From NCBI GenBank assembly GCA_028287225.1, contig JAQBPZ010000165.1, positions 1-28,581 on the forward strand: a DNA stretch of 28,581 nt, written 5' to 3'. The DNA is from Gemmatimonadota bacterium (GTDB lineage: Bacteria > Gemmatimonadota > Gemmatimonadetes > Gemmatimonadales > Gemmatimonadaceae). Positions 16,757-24,302 of this stretch are shown in pieces. The notes under the pieces are model-generated. The model ran no database searches. It was not told where the DNA came from and saw only the letters and a list, made by a program, of their open reading frames with translations. Each line of letters begins with the position of its first letter. Position 1 is the stretch's first letter. The translations under genes and the position numbers were made by a program.

Positions 16757-17786
16757 CTACTCAGCGACCCATCCCTGTCGCCGTGCGCACAGCAACACGC
16801 CATTGATGAGCCCTGCATAGACATATCCGACGACACTCGCGAGAATTGCTACTGCAGCGAAAGTCGTACTTCCCGCCGAGATGCCACCATGAAAGGTTCC
16901 GACAGCGCTCCCGAGCAATGCACATGCGATTGCGATCCAGCTCGGACCTGCCCACGACAGTTGCCGAAGTTCTTCTTCGCTCGATGGCTTTCGAATCAGC
17001 GTGACGTACGCGACCAAACACAGATACGGTATGGCACTTATCGCTCCGGCTACGGCCAGAAATCCTACACCGTCAAGGAGAGTTGCGAGGCGAGTGTCCA
17101 CCTGCATTTCTACGTTGACCTTCATGTCCTTCTTCTGGTGAGGGTACGGAGGCACACCGCGGTTATCCTCACCCCAGCCGACAGTCGTGTTGTTCACGTA
17201 CGCGACCGCGGTCTTTGCCTCACAGTCGATGTACATCTGGACACGCGAGGCGAGATATCCCGCCGTCGAATCGTACGACCTACCGTCGCCGTTCCCAATC
17301 AGAAATAACTTCTTGGAGGAAATGAACGAGTCGATACAGGTCTTCTTCCCGTCATGCTGCGACTGACACGTGTATGAAGATACGGCGTTGATTGCGGCCG
17401 CCATGTATGCTGAGTCTTCTTGGAGGTCTGCCAGCCCCCAAGTCTGCGATGTATTTGGCCGACGCACTTGCGCATGCGGAGAAGTCATTGACTTCGATGA
17501 ACCCTCCATTCCAATACCCGTTGTTGTGAAGGAGCCAGAATATGTCGGACATGTTCGTGATGTAAGTCGTGTAGCTCGCATACGTATATACGCGCGGTAG
17601 CGGCCACGCGTAGCCTAGGTTGTTAAAGTCGTGCATCGCCGATTGGCCCGGCGCGATCGCTCCGTGCACTCTCGTGCTGGTTGTCGCATTCTTCATGATG
17701 GGCTCCATCACAAGCCTTGATGCCATCAATGACAGCGGTCCTGGCTCGCTTGCGAAGTGCTCGGCACTTCCCATCTTGCTCAGCAA
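16757..17786 (-). pseudogene. Frameshifted low-GC gene for a membrane protein of unknown function
   Basis: Two leftward frames join into one protein of about 340 residues. The upstream frame (from 17786) gives an Ala/Ser-rich start, then a Tyr/Trp/Asn-rich region (RVYTYASYTTYITNMSD, HNNGYWNGGFIEVNDFS). The downstream frame continues with LADLQEDSAYMAAAINAV and carries several Cys residues. It ends in three hydrophobic helices: LLDGVGFLAVAGAISAIPYL, SWIAIACALLGSAVG and FAAVAILASVVGYVYAGLI. The switch lies at a five-C run, 17435-17439 (G5 on the coding strand), so either a real frameshift or a sequencing error is possible. I recognise no family. GC is clearly lower than in the flanking core genes, which points to horizontal transfer. 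Its upstream end abuts the cut Rhs fragment. Confidence 0.5.
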
Positions 17787-17870
17787 CGCTTGCGCGACGT
17801 TCGGCGCCGCCTGGATCGCCTGGAAGAGCTTTTCGGACGTCAGTCACCGAAGCCGGTGGATGGTGTCCGT

Positions 17871-17925
17871 TCGCATGCGAATTCGCATCGTGCATGCGAA
17901 TCGATGCGAATGTGCGAATCGCGCT
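17871..17925. repeat. Cluster of TGCGAA/TTCGCA heptamers at a gene junction
   Basis: Within 55 bp there is the perfect 14-bp palindrome ATGCGAATTCGCAT (17875-17888), two further ATGCGAA copies (17894-17900 and 17904-17910) and GTGCGAA at 17912. The cluster lies between the point where Rhs homology stops (about 17983) and the start of the low-GC gene, so it marks a likely recombination or slippage site. Confidence 0.7.
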
Positions 17926-17982
17926 CGCTGGGACGGTGGTGGGGACGGAGGCGCGATTCGGGCGGCGGGACGCAGGAGACAG

Positions 17983-18804
17983 CCCCGTGTAGCTGTACCG
18001 CCCGGTCGACAGGGTCGAGGCGTCGAATTCCGCGACCAGGTGCGTCGCTAGGTCCGCGTTCGCCTGGTAGTACAGGGCGGTCGCCCCATTCGTCCAGGTC
18101 ACGAGGCTGCCATCGGCGCGCTTGAGCTGCAGCTGAATCCTCGTCCCGGCCGGCCCGGCCGCGGGCGCGTCGAGCTCCGCCTTGCCGAACGGATGCGCGC
18201 GTCCGCTCCGGTACAGGAGGCTGACGCTGCGCGATACATCCCGGCTCACGCACGACGGCATCGCGTACGCGAGCGTCGACTCGAAGCAGTCCGCCACGCA
18301 GCGGGAGAAGTCGACGTAGTCGGTCGACACCACCGGATACGCCGGCGCGCTCGCCTGGCGCGTATACGTCGCGATGGCGTCGCCGCCCAAGCCATTGATG
18401 TCCTCGATGTACCCCTCGAGGGTGTTGTTCCCCACCTGGAGGGCGACGGTCCCGGTGGAGCGCGCCGCGACACAGCCAGATACGCTTGCGATACTGTACG
18501 TGAAACCGGCGGTGACGTCGACGCCGTTGAGGAGGATCTGCCTGGACCCCGGGGAAATGGTGGAGTGAGCGCACCAGGTGATGGTGACGCTCATCGAGGA
18601 GGCGGTGGTGCTGGTGCCGTCGGATCGGTTGAAGGAGACTGTCGGCGGTGTGCCGCCACCACCGACCGGTACCAGCGCCGCCTGTGCACCGCCGACGCCC
18701 GTCGTGTCGTTCTTCGACGTCTTCGTGGTATCCTGGCCGGTCTTCTTGTCGGTGCTGGTCGAGGGTTTCGCTGATTGCGCCGATGCCGTGGCGGTGTAGC
18801 GGGG
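17983..18804 (-). pseudogene. Rhs/YD-repeat protein N-terminal fragment, truncated at both ends
   Basis: A leftward open frame with no start codon at its upstream end (it begins directly after a stop at 18805-18807). It encodes a low-complexity Thr/Ser/Lys linker, then an Ig-like domain (TPPTVSFNRSDG, SMSVTITWC, RQILLNGVDVT, ALQVGNNTLEGYIED). The region VVSTDYVDFSRCVADCFE, then SRDVSRSVSLLYRSGRAHPFG and VAEFDASTLSTGRYSYTG, follows. I associate this region with the front of Rhs-repeat wall proteins in Gemmatimonadota-type genomes. The frame leaves the homology at about 17983, before any YD repeats, and runs on as unrelated sequence to 17623. Signal peptide, YD shell and toxin tail are all absent, so this is a relic. 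The family assignment is from pattern memory and moderately certain. Confidence 0.6.
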
Positions 18805-18997
18805 TCAGGTTCGTTGATCCAAGCGGGGATGCGGGTCGCCGCCGGTATGTTGCTGCTCCAGCAGTCCGGCTCACGCGACCTCGCGTGGACCCTCCTATGG
18901 GGTTCAACGAGCCTGACCCCCATCCGACGGAATGCGGTCGGCGAGCGCCGCGCTCCAGCCATGCGATGAAGGGGCGGACTTCAACGAGCCTGCCCCC
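18801..18997. repeat. REP-like repeat: one inverted pair plus a third copy
   Basis: GGGGTCAGGTTCGTTGA at 18801-18817 pairs with TCAACGAGCCTGACCCC at 18904-18920 (one mismatch), enclosing 86 bp. A third copy, TCAACGAGCCTGCCCCC, lies at 18981-18997. The first arm coincides exactly with the cut 5' end of the Rhs fragment. The third copy, with GGGGC at 18971-18975, can form a weak hairpin just after the TonB receptor stop. Confidence 0.7.
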
Positions 18998-19026
18998 TCT
19001 AACCGGCGACCGCTGTCAGTCGCTGG

Positions 19027-20835
19027 CTATCGTGCGTTCCATGCCAACCCAACGAAGGCGGATCGACCAGCGACGGGTGCACCTGCTGCATCGAGATAGG
19101 TGCCATTGGAGACATTGACCACGTCGAGCGATCCCTGCAGCGCCCGCGTGAGCGGCAGAGTGACATGCGCACCGATCTGCGTGTGGCCTTCCTCACCCGC
19201 GCGCCGGGCGCGTAGCGCGTCGACGGTGACGCGAGACGACTCGCCGAGCGCTCGCGTGCCCGTCAGTCCGACACTCCGCGTAAGCGGGCGGAGCGCGTAC
19301 TTGCCCTCGAGACCCGCCGCGGTCGCGGCATCGAAGCGGAGTCCGGATGCGCGCACCACCCAGTCCACGCCGCCGAGGGCCGGTGCGCTGATCGTCGCTT
19401 CTACGCCCCGATACTGCGCCGACGCGAAGTTCATCGTGCGCCATGGCACCGTGGCGGCCGATCCAGCCGGCCGCGCCCAGTCGATCAGGTCCGTTCCCCG
19501 CCGCTCGAAGAGTGCGACGTCCACGAAGGCGTGGCTCACCGCCGCGCGCAGCCCCATCTCACCGGACCAGAAGCGCTCCACGGCGAGCGACGAATCGGCA
19601 ATGTTCGCCGGGTCGCGATAGTAACGCTCCGTCCACGTTGCCGCGCGGAACCCTCGGCTCACCGAGCCTCGCAGCTGCGCGCGGCCTGCCAGCGGCACCG
19701 CGAGGCCGAGGGTGGGCGAGAAAAACCCGCCAACATCCTGCACGTGGTCACCGCGCAGCGCGGCGTTTACCGTCACCGCGTGGGACGCGTCCAGCGTCAC
19801 CTCGCCGAACGCCGCGCGCCGGAACTGGTCGTGGTCGCCGAGCCGGAGGCTGCGGAGCCGAGCGTCCAGCAGGTCAGCGCCCAGCACCAGCACGGCACGT
19901 GGCGAGAGCGCCGCGCGCACGTTCATTTCGCCCCCCGTCTCCCAGGACCGGTGTTCGTTCTGGTAGCGGGCGGGATCGGTTCGGACCAGGGTGAACACGT
20001 CGCTGTGCCGGCGCGTATGCAGCCCGCCGCTCACGGTCACGGGCCGTGCGGGGTCACCCTCCAGCCGGACGCTCGCCGTGGTGCTGCGCGTCGTCTCCTC
20101 ACTTGGGAACGGCGAATAGAAGTTCGCCGCCCCGAAATGTCGCACTCCCTGCCCCACCTCGATATGCGCCTGTCCGATGGATGTCGGCCGGTCGACCGTC
20201 GCACGAAGCTGCGTGATGGCGTAGTCGGTGCCATCGCGGTGACCGCTGGAGCGGTCCGCGTCTCCCCCCAGCGCGAGGCGCCAGCCGTGCTGGCGAGTCG
20301 TCGTGAGCCCGGCGAGCATGACGCTGCCGAAACTGCCGACCCGGAGCCCCGCTTCGCCTGCATCGTCGTCACGCGTCACGATGTTCACCACGCCGCCCAC
20401 GGCATCGCTCCCATACAGCGCCGCCCCGGCGCCGCGCAGGATCTCCACCCGCTTGATCATCGCGAGCGGCAGGGCAAGGTCCAGCGCGTAGTGCCCGCTC
20501 TGCACGTCGCTCACGCGCACGCCGTCCACCAGGATGACCACCTGGTTGAAGCTCGAGCCGCGGAGCGAGAGGTCGGCCTGGGCGGGCGAGCGCGTGCCTG
20601 CGTCCACTCCGACCGCTCGTCCCAGCCGCTCGGCCAGCGACCGCCCGGCGAGGTGGCGCAGGTCGTCGCCCGTGAGGACCTCGACCGAGCGTGTCGCGCT
20701 GGCTCCCGATGTGGAGGCGCGGGAGGTGACGTGGACGGTGTCCAGCAACTGGCCGGCGTCCTGAGCGAGCGATGGCCGCGCTAGAAACGCGGACAGGGAC
20801 AGGAACAGCGTGCGCATTCGAGCGAGAGCCTTCAT
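19027..20835 (-). CDS. TonB-dependent outer-membrane receptor (BtuB-like size)
   Basis: A 602-residue outer-membrane active transporter. A signal peptide (to about residue 24, PSLAQ) is followed by a TonB-box-like DTVHVTS. The plug domain comes next, with LSLRGSSFNQVVILVDGVRV near 88 and VEILRGAGAALYGSDAVGGVV near 130, the canonical end of the plug. A 22-strand barrel follows, with alternating aromatic strands (for example RGFRAATWTERYYRDP) and a C-terminal strand ending FVGLAWNAR. Plug wording and length resemble BtuB (cobalamin) receptors, but no cobalamin riboswitch or uptake gene is beside it, so the substrate remains open (cobalamin, siderophore or other). The start is ATG at 20835, with an in-frame ATG at 20817 as alternative. 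It is apparently a single-gene unit. Confidence 0.9.
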   Translation of the reverse strand: MKALARMRTLFLSLSAFLARPSLAQDAGQLLDTVHVTSRASTSGASATRSVEVLTGDDLRHLAGRSLAERLGRAVGVDAGTRSPAQADLSLRGSSFNQVVILVDGVRVSDVQSGHYALDLALPLAMIKRVEILRGAGAALYGSDAVGGVVNIVTRDDDAGEAGLRVGSFGSVMLAGLTTTRQHGWRLALGGDADRSSGHRDGTDYAITQLRATVDRPTSIGQAHIEVGQGVRHFGAANFYSPFPSEETTRSTTASVRLEGDPARPVTVSGGLHTRRHSDVFTLVRTDPARYQNEHRSWETGGEMNVRAALSPRAVLVLGADLLDARLRSLRLGDHDQFRRAAFGEVTLDASHAVTVNAALRGDHVQDVGGFFSPTLGLAVPLAGRAQLRGSVSRGFRAATWTERYYRDPANIADSSLAVERFWSGEMGLRAAVSHAFVDVALFERRGTDLIDWARPAGSAATVPWRTMNFASAQYRGVEATISAPALGGVDWVVRASGLRFDAATAAGLEGKYALRPLTRSVGLTGTRALGESSRVTVDALRARRAGEEGHTQIGAHVTLPLTRALQGSLDVVNVSNGTYLDAAGAPVAGRSAFVGLAWNAR

Positions 20836-21039
20836 ATCGTCTGGCTGGTGGTGGTGCTGTGGCGAATGGCGTGAACGATGGCCGTACCACGCGCGCCACG
20901 GTACTGGAGTGCCGTACGCCGTCGTCGAGTATCACTGCCTGGTGGGCGTGCACGGCCATCTGGCGGACGGCAACGATGCCCGGTCCATATGCCTACCCGC
21001 CGCACTGGTTCGCAGAAACAACTGCAGCCCGTCTCCATG
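20836..21039. other. Upstream region of the receptor gene, no riboswitch recognised
   Basis: About 200 bp. I looked on the left strand for a cobalamin element (B12-box GCCACTG context and the conserved core) and did not find one. Promoter elements are not evident. Confidence 0.35.
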
Positions 21040-21075
21040 CACGAAGCGCCCCCCCGACTGGGGGGGCGCTTCGTG
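21040..21075. terminator. Perfect 16-bp stem hairpin
   Basis: CACGAAGCGCCCCCCC and GGGGGGGCGCTTCGTG enclose a GACT tetraloop. The stem lies about 105 bp downstream of tRNA-Cys on the left strand and upstream of the receptor gene, so it most likely ends the tRNA transcript. There is no T-tract on either side. Confidence 0.75.
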
Positions 21076-21180
21076 CAAACTGGCTCGTGTCACGCGTAAC
21101 CGTTACGCGACCTGGAAAGAACTGCCATCCGAGCCCGCCTTTCGCCGAAGGAAGGCCCGTTTCTCCCATGAAGATCGAAG

Positions 21181-21252
21181 AGGCGCCGGTCGGAATCGAA
21201 CCGACGAATAGCAGATTTGCAGTCTGCCGCCTTACCACTTGGCCACGGCGCC
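21181..21252 (-). tRNA. tRNA-Cys (anticodon GCA)
   Basis: A complete 72-nt cloverleaf. The acceptor arm is GGCGCCG with CGGCGCC and discriminator T. The D arm is GCC/GGC, the anticodon arm GCAGA-CTGCAAA-TCTGC gives anticodon GCA, the variable loop is TATTC, and the T arm is GTCGG-TTCGATT-CCGAC. CCA is not encoded, so a CCA-adding enzyme must complete it. It reads leftward, divergent from the PAP2 gene. Confidence 0.97.
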
Positions 21253-21261
21253 GTGCTCACA

Positions 21262-21290
21262 AGCTAACCCTCCGGCACCCCTCCCTTCAA
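21262..21290 (-). promoter_or_regulatory. Possible sigma-70-type promoter for tRNA-Cys
   Basis: On the left strand TTGAAG (21290-21285) and TTAGCT (21267-21262) are 17 bp apart, which would start transcription only a few bases before the mature tRNA 5' end. The -10 match is weak. Confidence 0.3.
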
Positions 21291-21346
21291 CCTCCACCAA
21301 CGGTCCCTATTCGCCGCGGCGCGGGTCCTGCCTCCATCTTGTCCCC

Positions 21347-22207
21347 ATGACCGAGCCCACGTCCCCCTACGACCCGCCCCAGCTGCCCGACGATCCACCT
21401 CCCCCCGACGCCGAACGGCGCACCCGGGCGCGCGGGCGGGCGAGCATGCTCAAGGGCCTCGCGCACAAGGGGCTGCGCATGGCCGCCGCCCACGCCACGA
21501 ACTTCTACGCCACCGTCGGCATCGTCCTGATCGTCGGCACGGTGCTCGCCCTCGCCGGCACGCTGGCCTTTGCGGAACTCGGCGAATCCGTGCAGAAGGG
21601 GGCCACCCAGGCGTACGACGTCGCGGTGCTCCAGTGGCTCGGACGCCACCAGACCAGGCTCCTCACCGCCGGCGCCGTGGAGCTCACCTACCTGGGCACG
21701 GGGACGGTGGTGCTCATGGTGGTCGGCGTGTCGGCGCTCTTCCTCTGGCACACGGAGCACAAACACTCGGCACGCATCCTCCTGGTGGCTGTGGCGGGCA
21801 ACATCCTGCTCAACGGGATGCTGAAGCTCGTCTTCCACCGCACGCGGCCGAGCGTGTTCGACTGGCAGACGACCGCGGTGAGCTCCTCGTTCCCATCGGG
21901 TCATGCGATGAGCGCCACGGTCTGCTACGGCACCGTCGCCTACCTGGTCGCGCGCCTCCAGAAGCACCGCAGCTCGCGCGTCGCGACCCTCACCGGCGCC
22001 GTGATCCTCATCCTCCTCATCTGCGCCACGCGCCTCTACCTCGGCGTCCACTATCCCTCCGACGTGATCGCCGGGATCGTCGTGGGCCTGGCCTGGTCGG
22101 GCTTCTGCATGGCCGTGTTCGAGGCCTCGCTCGTCCTCGCCCGGCGTCGTGCGCCGGAGGAATCCGCCGAAGAACGGCCCGCGCCGGTGGAATCCGCGAC
22201 GGCCTGA
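21347..22207 (+). CDS. PAP2-superfamily membrane phosphatase
   Basis: A 286-residue membrane protein with a Pro-rich cytoplasmic N-terminus and about six membrane helices. It carries the three PAP2 phosphatase motifs: KLVFHRTRP at 160-168, PSGH at 183-186 and the R(x5)H(xxx)D set Arg229, His235, Asp239. Such enzymes dephosphorylate phosphatidic acid, phosphatidylglycerol-phosphate or undecaprenyl pyrophosphate on the outer face of the inner membrane. Substrate cannot be told from sequence. The ATG at 21347 is preferred because the longer reading from 21239 would begin inside tRNA-Cys. It is followed by a tandem duplication and a fold-back repeat, so it is probably monocistronic. Confidence 0.92.
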   Translation: MTEPTSPYDPPQLPDDPPPPDAERRTRARGRASMLKGLAHKGLRMAAAHATNFYATVGIVLIVGTVLALAGTLAFAELGESVQKGATQAYDVAVLQWLGRHQTRLLTAGAVELTYLGTGTVVLMVVGVSALFLWHTEHKHSARILLVAVAGNILLNGMLKLVFHRTRPSVFDWQTTAVSSSFPSGHAMSATVCYGTVAYLVARLQKHRSSRVATLTGAVILILLICATRLYLGVHYPSDVIAGIVVGLAWSGFCMAVFEASLVLARRRAPEESAEERPAPVESATA

Positions 22208-22216
22208 TTCATCGCG

Positions 22217-22264
22217 CCAGTCGGGTACTGCAACCGCTTCCCAGTCGGGTACTGCAACCGCTTC
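22217..22264. repeat. Perfect 24-bp tandem duplication
   Basis: The 24 bp at 22217-22240 are repeated exactly at 22241-22264; each unit begins CCAGTCGGGTACTG and ends CAACCGCTTC. The second unit runs into the left terminal repeat of the fold-back element that follows. Confidence 0.95.
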
Positions 22265-22483
22265 AACGCAGAGGGCGCTGAGGGGAACAGCGAGGACGCA
22301 GAGGAAGACACACCCTGGCGTCCTCCATGCTCCTCTCTGTGCCCTCTGTGTCCTCTGTGGTTAAATGCTCTTCAACGGCGTTTTACCACAGAGGACACAG
22401 AGGCCACAGAGGACTGCTTTCCAGGTGTCGCTCTCCTCTGCGTCCTCTCTTTTCTCCTCTGCGTCCTCTGCGTTGAAGCGGTT
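22256..22483. repeat. Fold-back repeat, copy 1
   Basis: A 228-bp non-coding element. Its ends are perfect 18-bp inverted repeats: AACCGCTTCAACGCAGAG at 22256-22273 and its complement at 22466-22483. Inside is a second perfect 18-bp stem, CCTCTGTGTCCTCTGTGG at 22343-22360 with its complement at 22386-22403, around a 25-nt loop. Purine-rich GAGG/GACG units fill the left arm and CCTC units the right. It has no ORF of its own. Copies 2 and 3 follow at 24303 and 26517. Confidence 0.9.
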
Positions 22484-22617
22484 CACCAGCGTTGGTCGTG
22501 CCGATTCCCGACAGTGACGAGACAGTCTGGAACAAACGTTGCGCCATGCAGGCCAAGCGCACGCCGCGACGTGCGTCCGCTGTCGAACAACCACCTCGTG
22601 AACGGAGAGTGCGACAG

Positions 22618-23028
22618 ATGGCCGCGAAGAAGAGCTCCAGTGGTCGCAAGTACGGCAAGGCCGCCGGCAAGAGCGTGAAGCGCGCGCTCCACAAGGAAAA
22701 GCGCGGGACGCTCAAGAGCGGCTCCGGCCGCAAGGTCACCAGCCGCGAGCAGGCCATCGCGATCGGCCTCTCGGAAGCACGCGCCGAGGGCGCGAAGGTG
22801 CCGAGCAAGCGCACCGCGAAGAAGGGCGGCGCGAAGAAGGGCGCGGCCAAGAAGGGCGCAGCCAAGAAGGGCGGAGCCAAGAAGGGCGCAGCCAGGAAGG
22901 GCGGAGCCAGGAAGGGTGCGGCCAAGAAGGGCGGCGCCAGGAAGAGCGCGGCGAAGAAGGGCGGCGCGCGCAAGAAGACGTCGGCTAGGAAGAAGACGGC
23001 GAAGCGCGGGGCGAAGCGCAGCAGCTGA
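22618..23028 (+). CDS. DUF6496 domain protein with Lys/Ala/Gly histone-H1-like tail
   Basis: A 136-residue, strongly basic protein. Residues 1-56 resemble the DUF6496 domain (KSVKRALHKEKRGTLKSGSG, then VTSREQAIAIGLSEA). Residues 60-136 are a low-complexity tail of about 15 AKKG/ARKG-type pentads like bacterial histone-H1-like (HctB/AlgP-type) tails. It probably binds DNA non-specifically and compacts or protects it. The start is ATG at 22618, with GGAGAG nine bases upstream; a longer reading from 22492 lacks support. The tail is encoded by tandem 15-bp units, so its length is expected to vary among strains. It is flanked by a fold-back repeat and endonuclease III (convergent). Confidence 0.82.
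   Translation: MAAKKSSSGRKYGKAAGKSVKRALHKEKRGTLKSGSGRKVTSREQAIAIGLSEARAEGAKVPSKRTAKKGGAKKGAAKKGAAKKGGAKKGAARKGGARKGAAKKGGARKSAAKKGGARKKTSARKKTAKRGAKRSS
22813..22965 (+). repeat. Coding tandem repeat (15-bp units, AKKGG/AKKGA)
   Basis: About ten 15-bp units of the type AAGAAGGGCGCGGCC, with AAG/AGG and GCG/GGC variation, encode the basic tail of the DUF6496 protein. The near-identity of the units suggests expansion by slippage. Confidence 0.8.
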
Positions 23029-23082
23029 CCGGAACGCCGGCCGGACAGTGAGGGTGGCGGGGCATCGGCGGAGTTCCGGGAC

Positions 23083-23757
23083 TTACCGGTGCTCCGTCAC
23101 TCCCACCTGCCGGCAGTACTCCAGCACCGGACACGTCGAGCACTTCGGCCGCACCCCCGTGCAGATGTGCTTCCCGAACGGCACCAGGCGCCGGTTGATC
23201 TCCACCCAGTAGCGCCGAGGGAGCACCGCCTCCAGCGCGGCACCGGTCGCCTCCGGCGTGCGCCCCTGCACGTAGCCCCATCGGTTCACGACGCGCCACA
23301 CGTGCACGTCCACGCTGATGCGCGCCTGTCCCGCCGCCACCCCGAGCGCCAGGTTCGCGCACTTGGGACCGACGCCGGCGAACGAGCGCAGCACCTCGGC
23401 ATCCGCGGGAAGCTCGCCGCCGAACTCGTCGAGCACCCGTTCGGCGATCGCATGGATCTGCCGGGCCTTGGGCCCGTGGAAGGTCGCGGAGTGGATCAGC
23501 GCATCGATCCGCGTCACGCCCAGCGCTCGCATCGCGGATGGCGTGGACGCCTCCCCGAGCAGCGCGAGCGCGACGGGGAGCGACACCTCGTCGGTCGTGC
23601 GGATCGAGATGATGCAGGCGACGAGCTGCTGGAACAGCGTCCCGTAGCCCTGCTCCCGCAGCGCGAACATCGCGGCGTCGGGAAAGTCGCGCACCGCCGC
23701 ACGGATGCGGCGCATCATCATGGGAATGTCGAAGGGCTTCTTGCGCGGAGCAGCCAT
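23083..23757 (-). CDS. nth: Endonuclease III-family DNA glycosylase/AP lyase
   Basis: A 224-residue base-excision-repair enzyme that removes oxidised pyrimidines and cuts the abasic site. The helix-hairpin-helix is FAGVGPKCAN with catalytic Lys132; catalytic Asp150 is in ISVDVHV. The C-terminal [4Fe-4S] loop is Cys199-x6-Cys206-x2-Cys209-x5-Cys215. The ATG at 23757 has GAGG seven bases upstream and is preferred to the GTG at 23763. One odd point: the usual SAQ(A/T)TD motif reads SIRTTD here, replacing the Gln that contacts DNA in classical Nth, which suggests a divergent subfamily. It is convergent with the DUF6496 gene and 36 bp from the SWIM gene, which reads in the same direction. Confidence 0.92.
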   Translation of the reverse strand: MAAPRKKPFDIPMMMRRIRAAVRDFPDAAMFALREQGYGTLFQQLVACIISIRTTDEVSLPVALALLGEASTPSAMRALGVTRIDALIHSATFHGPKARQIHAIAERVLDEFGGELPADAEVLRSFAGVGPKCANLALGVAAGQARISVDVHVWRVVNRWGYVQGRTPEATGAALEAVLPRRYWVEINRRLVPFGKHICTGVRPKCSTCPVLEYCRQVGVTEHR

Positions 23758-23793
23758 GGCCACGCCTCGCGCAAGAACAGGGCGACGGGCGAC

Positions 23794-24108
23794 CTACGCC
23801 GCCTTGCGTCCCCGCTGGCCCATCACCTCGCGGAAGAGGCGCCCGACCGCTTCCACGACGTGGTCGTGCCCCTCGCGCAGCAGCGCGGCGAGGATGTGCT
23901 TGCAGACCTGCTCGCGCCACAGATGGTCGCCGCAGTCGCAGCGCGGGTGCGACGTGCTGTACAGGTCCACCCAGTGGTCATGCTCGCCGCCCGTCACGTG
24001 GTAGCGTCCGTCGCCGACCCGCTCACCGTGGAGCAGCAGGCTCCGTCCCAGGCGGCCCAGGTCCACGCCCCCCGCCGCGGCGAAGTCGATCTTCACTTGC
24101 TTCATCAT
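23794..24108 (-). CDS. SWIM zinc-finger protein
   Basis: A 104-residue protein with one SWIM zinc finger, C-x-C-x(n)-C-x-H: Cys57, Cys59, Cys69 and His71 in PRCDCGDHLWREQVCKHILAA. Before it, residues 36-55 (YHVTGGEHDHWVDLYS) match the short beta-strand lead-in typical of SWIM domains. SWIM fingers bind DNA or protein partners and are often found with helicases or recombination factors; here the domain stands alone. The ATG at 24108 has GGAG ten bases upstream. A GTG at 24141 would add 11 residues and is possible. The stop lies 36 bp upstream of the nth start, so the two may be cotranscribed, which hints at a DNA-repair link. Confidence 0.85.
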   Translation of the reverse strand: MMKQVKIDFAAAGGVDLGRLGRSLLLHGERVGDGRYHVTGGEHDHWVDLYSTSHPRCDCGDHLWREQVCKHILAALLREGHDHVVEAVGRLFREVMGQRGRKAA

Positions 24109-24302
24109 GTCGGTCCAGCTCCCAATCCAGGCGTTCGTCACAGTCCGGAACAGCGGTCCCGCTCACGATGAGATATACCCCTGTCCACCTTTCGGTGTTC
24201 CCTCGGTATTTAAGATGCAACTTGCGCGGTGCCATCGTGTTACAAGCGGACTCTGCACGAGCTTCGTGCCTCTTCGAGGGCTTCAGGGCAACAGCTTCAA
24301 CT

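Noticed and set aside
17623..17982. Treating the continuation of the Rhs frame to 17623 as real protein
   Set aside because: After 17983 the peptide becomes Arg/His/Ala-rich shadow sequence overlapping the better-supported frame of the low-GC gene.
20836..21039. Cobalamin riboswitch upstream of the TonB-dependent receptor
   Set aside because: The B12-box and conserved core sequences were looked for on the left strand and not found.
22256..22483. A CRISPR array, because of repeated GAGGAC/CCTCTG units
   Set aside because: Units are irregular, arranged as inverted arms with no spacers of constant length, and no cas gene is present.
22383..22973. A leftward frame with PPFLAAPF repeats
   Set aside because: It is the complement of the Lys/Ala/Gly repeat of the DUF6496 gene; the rightward frame has the conserved domain and a ribosome-binding site.
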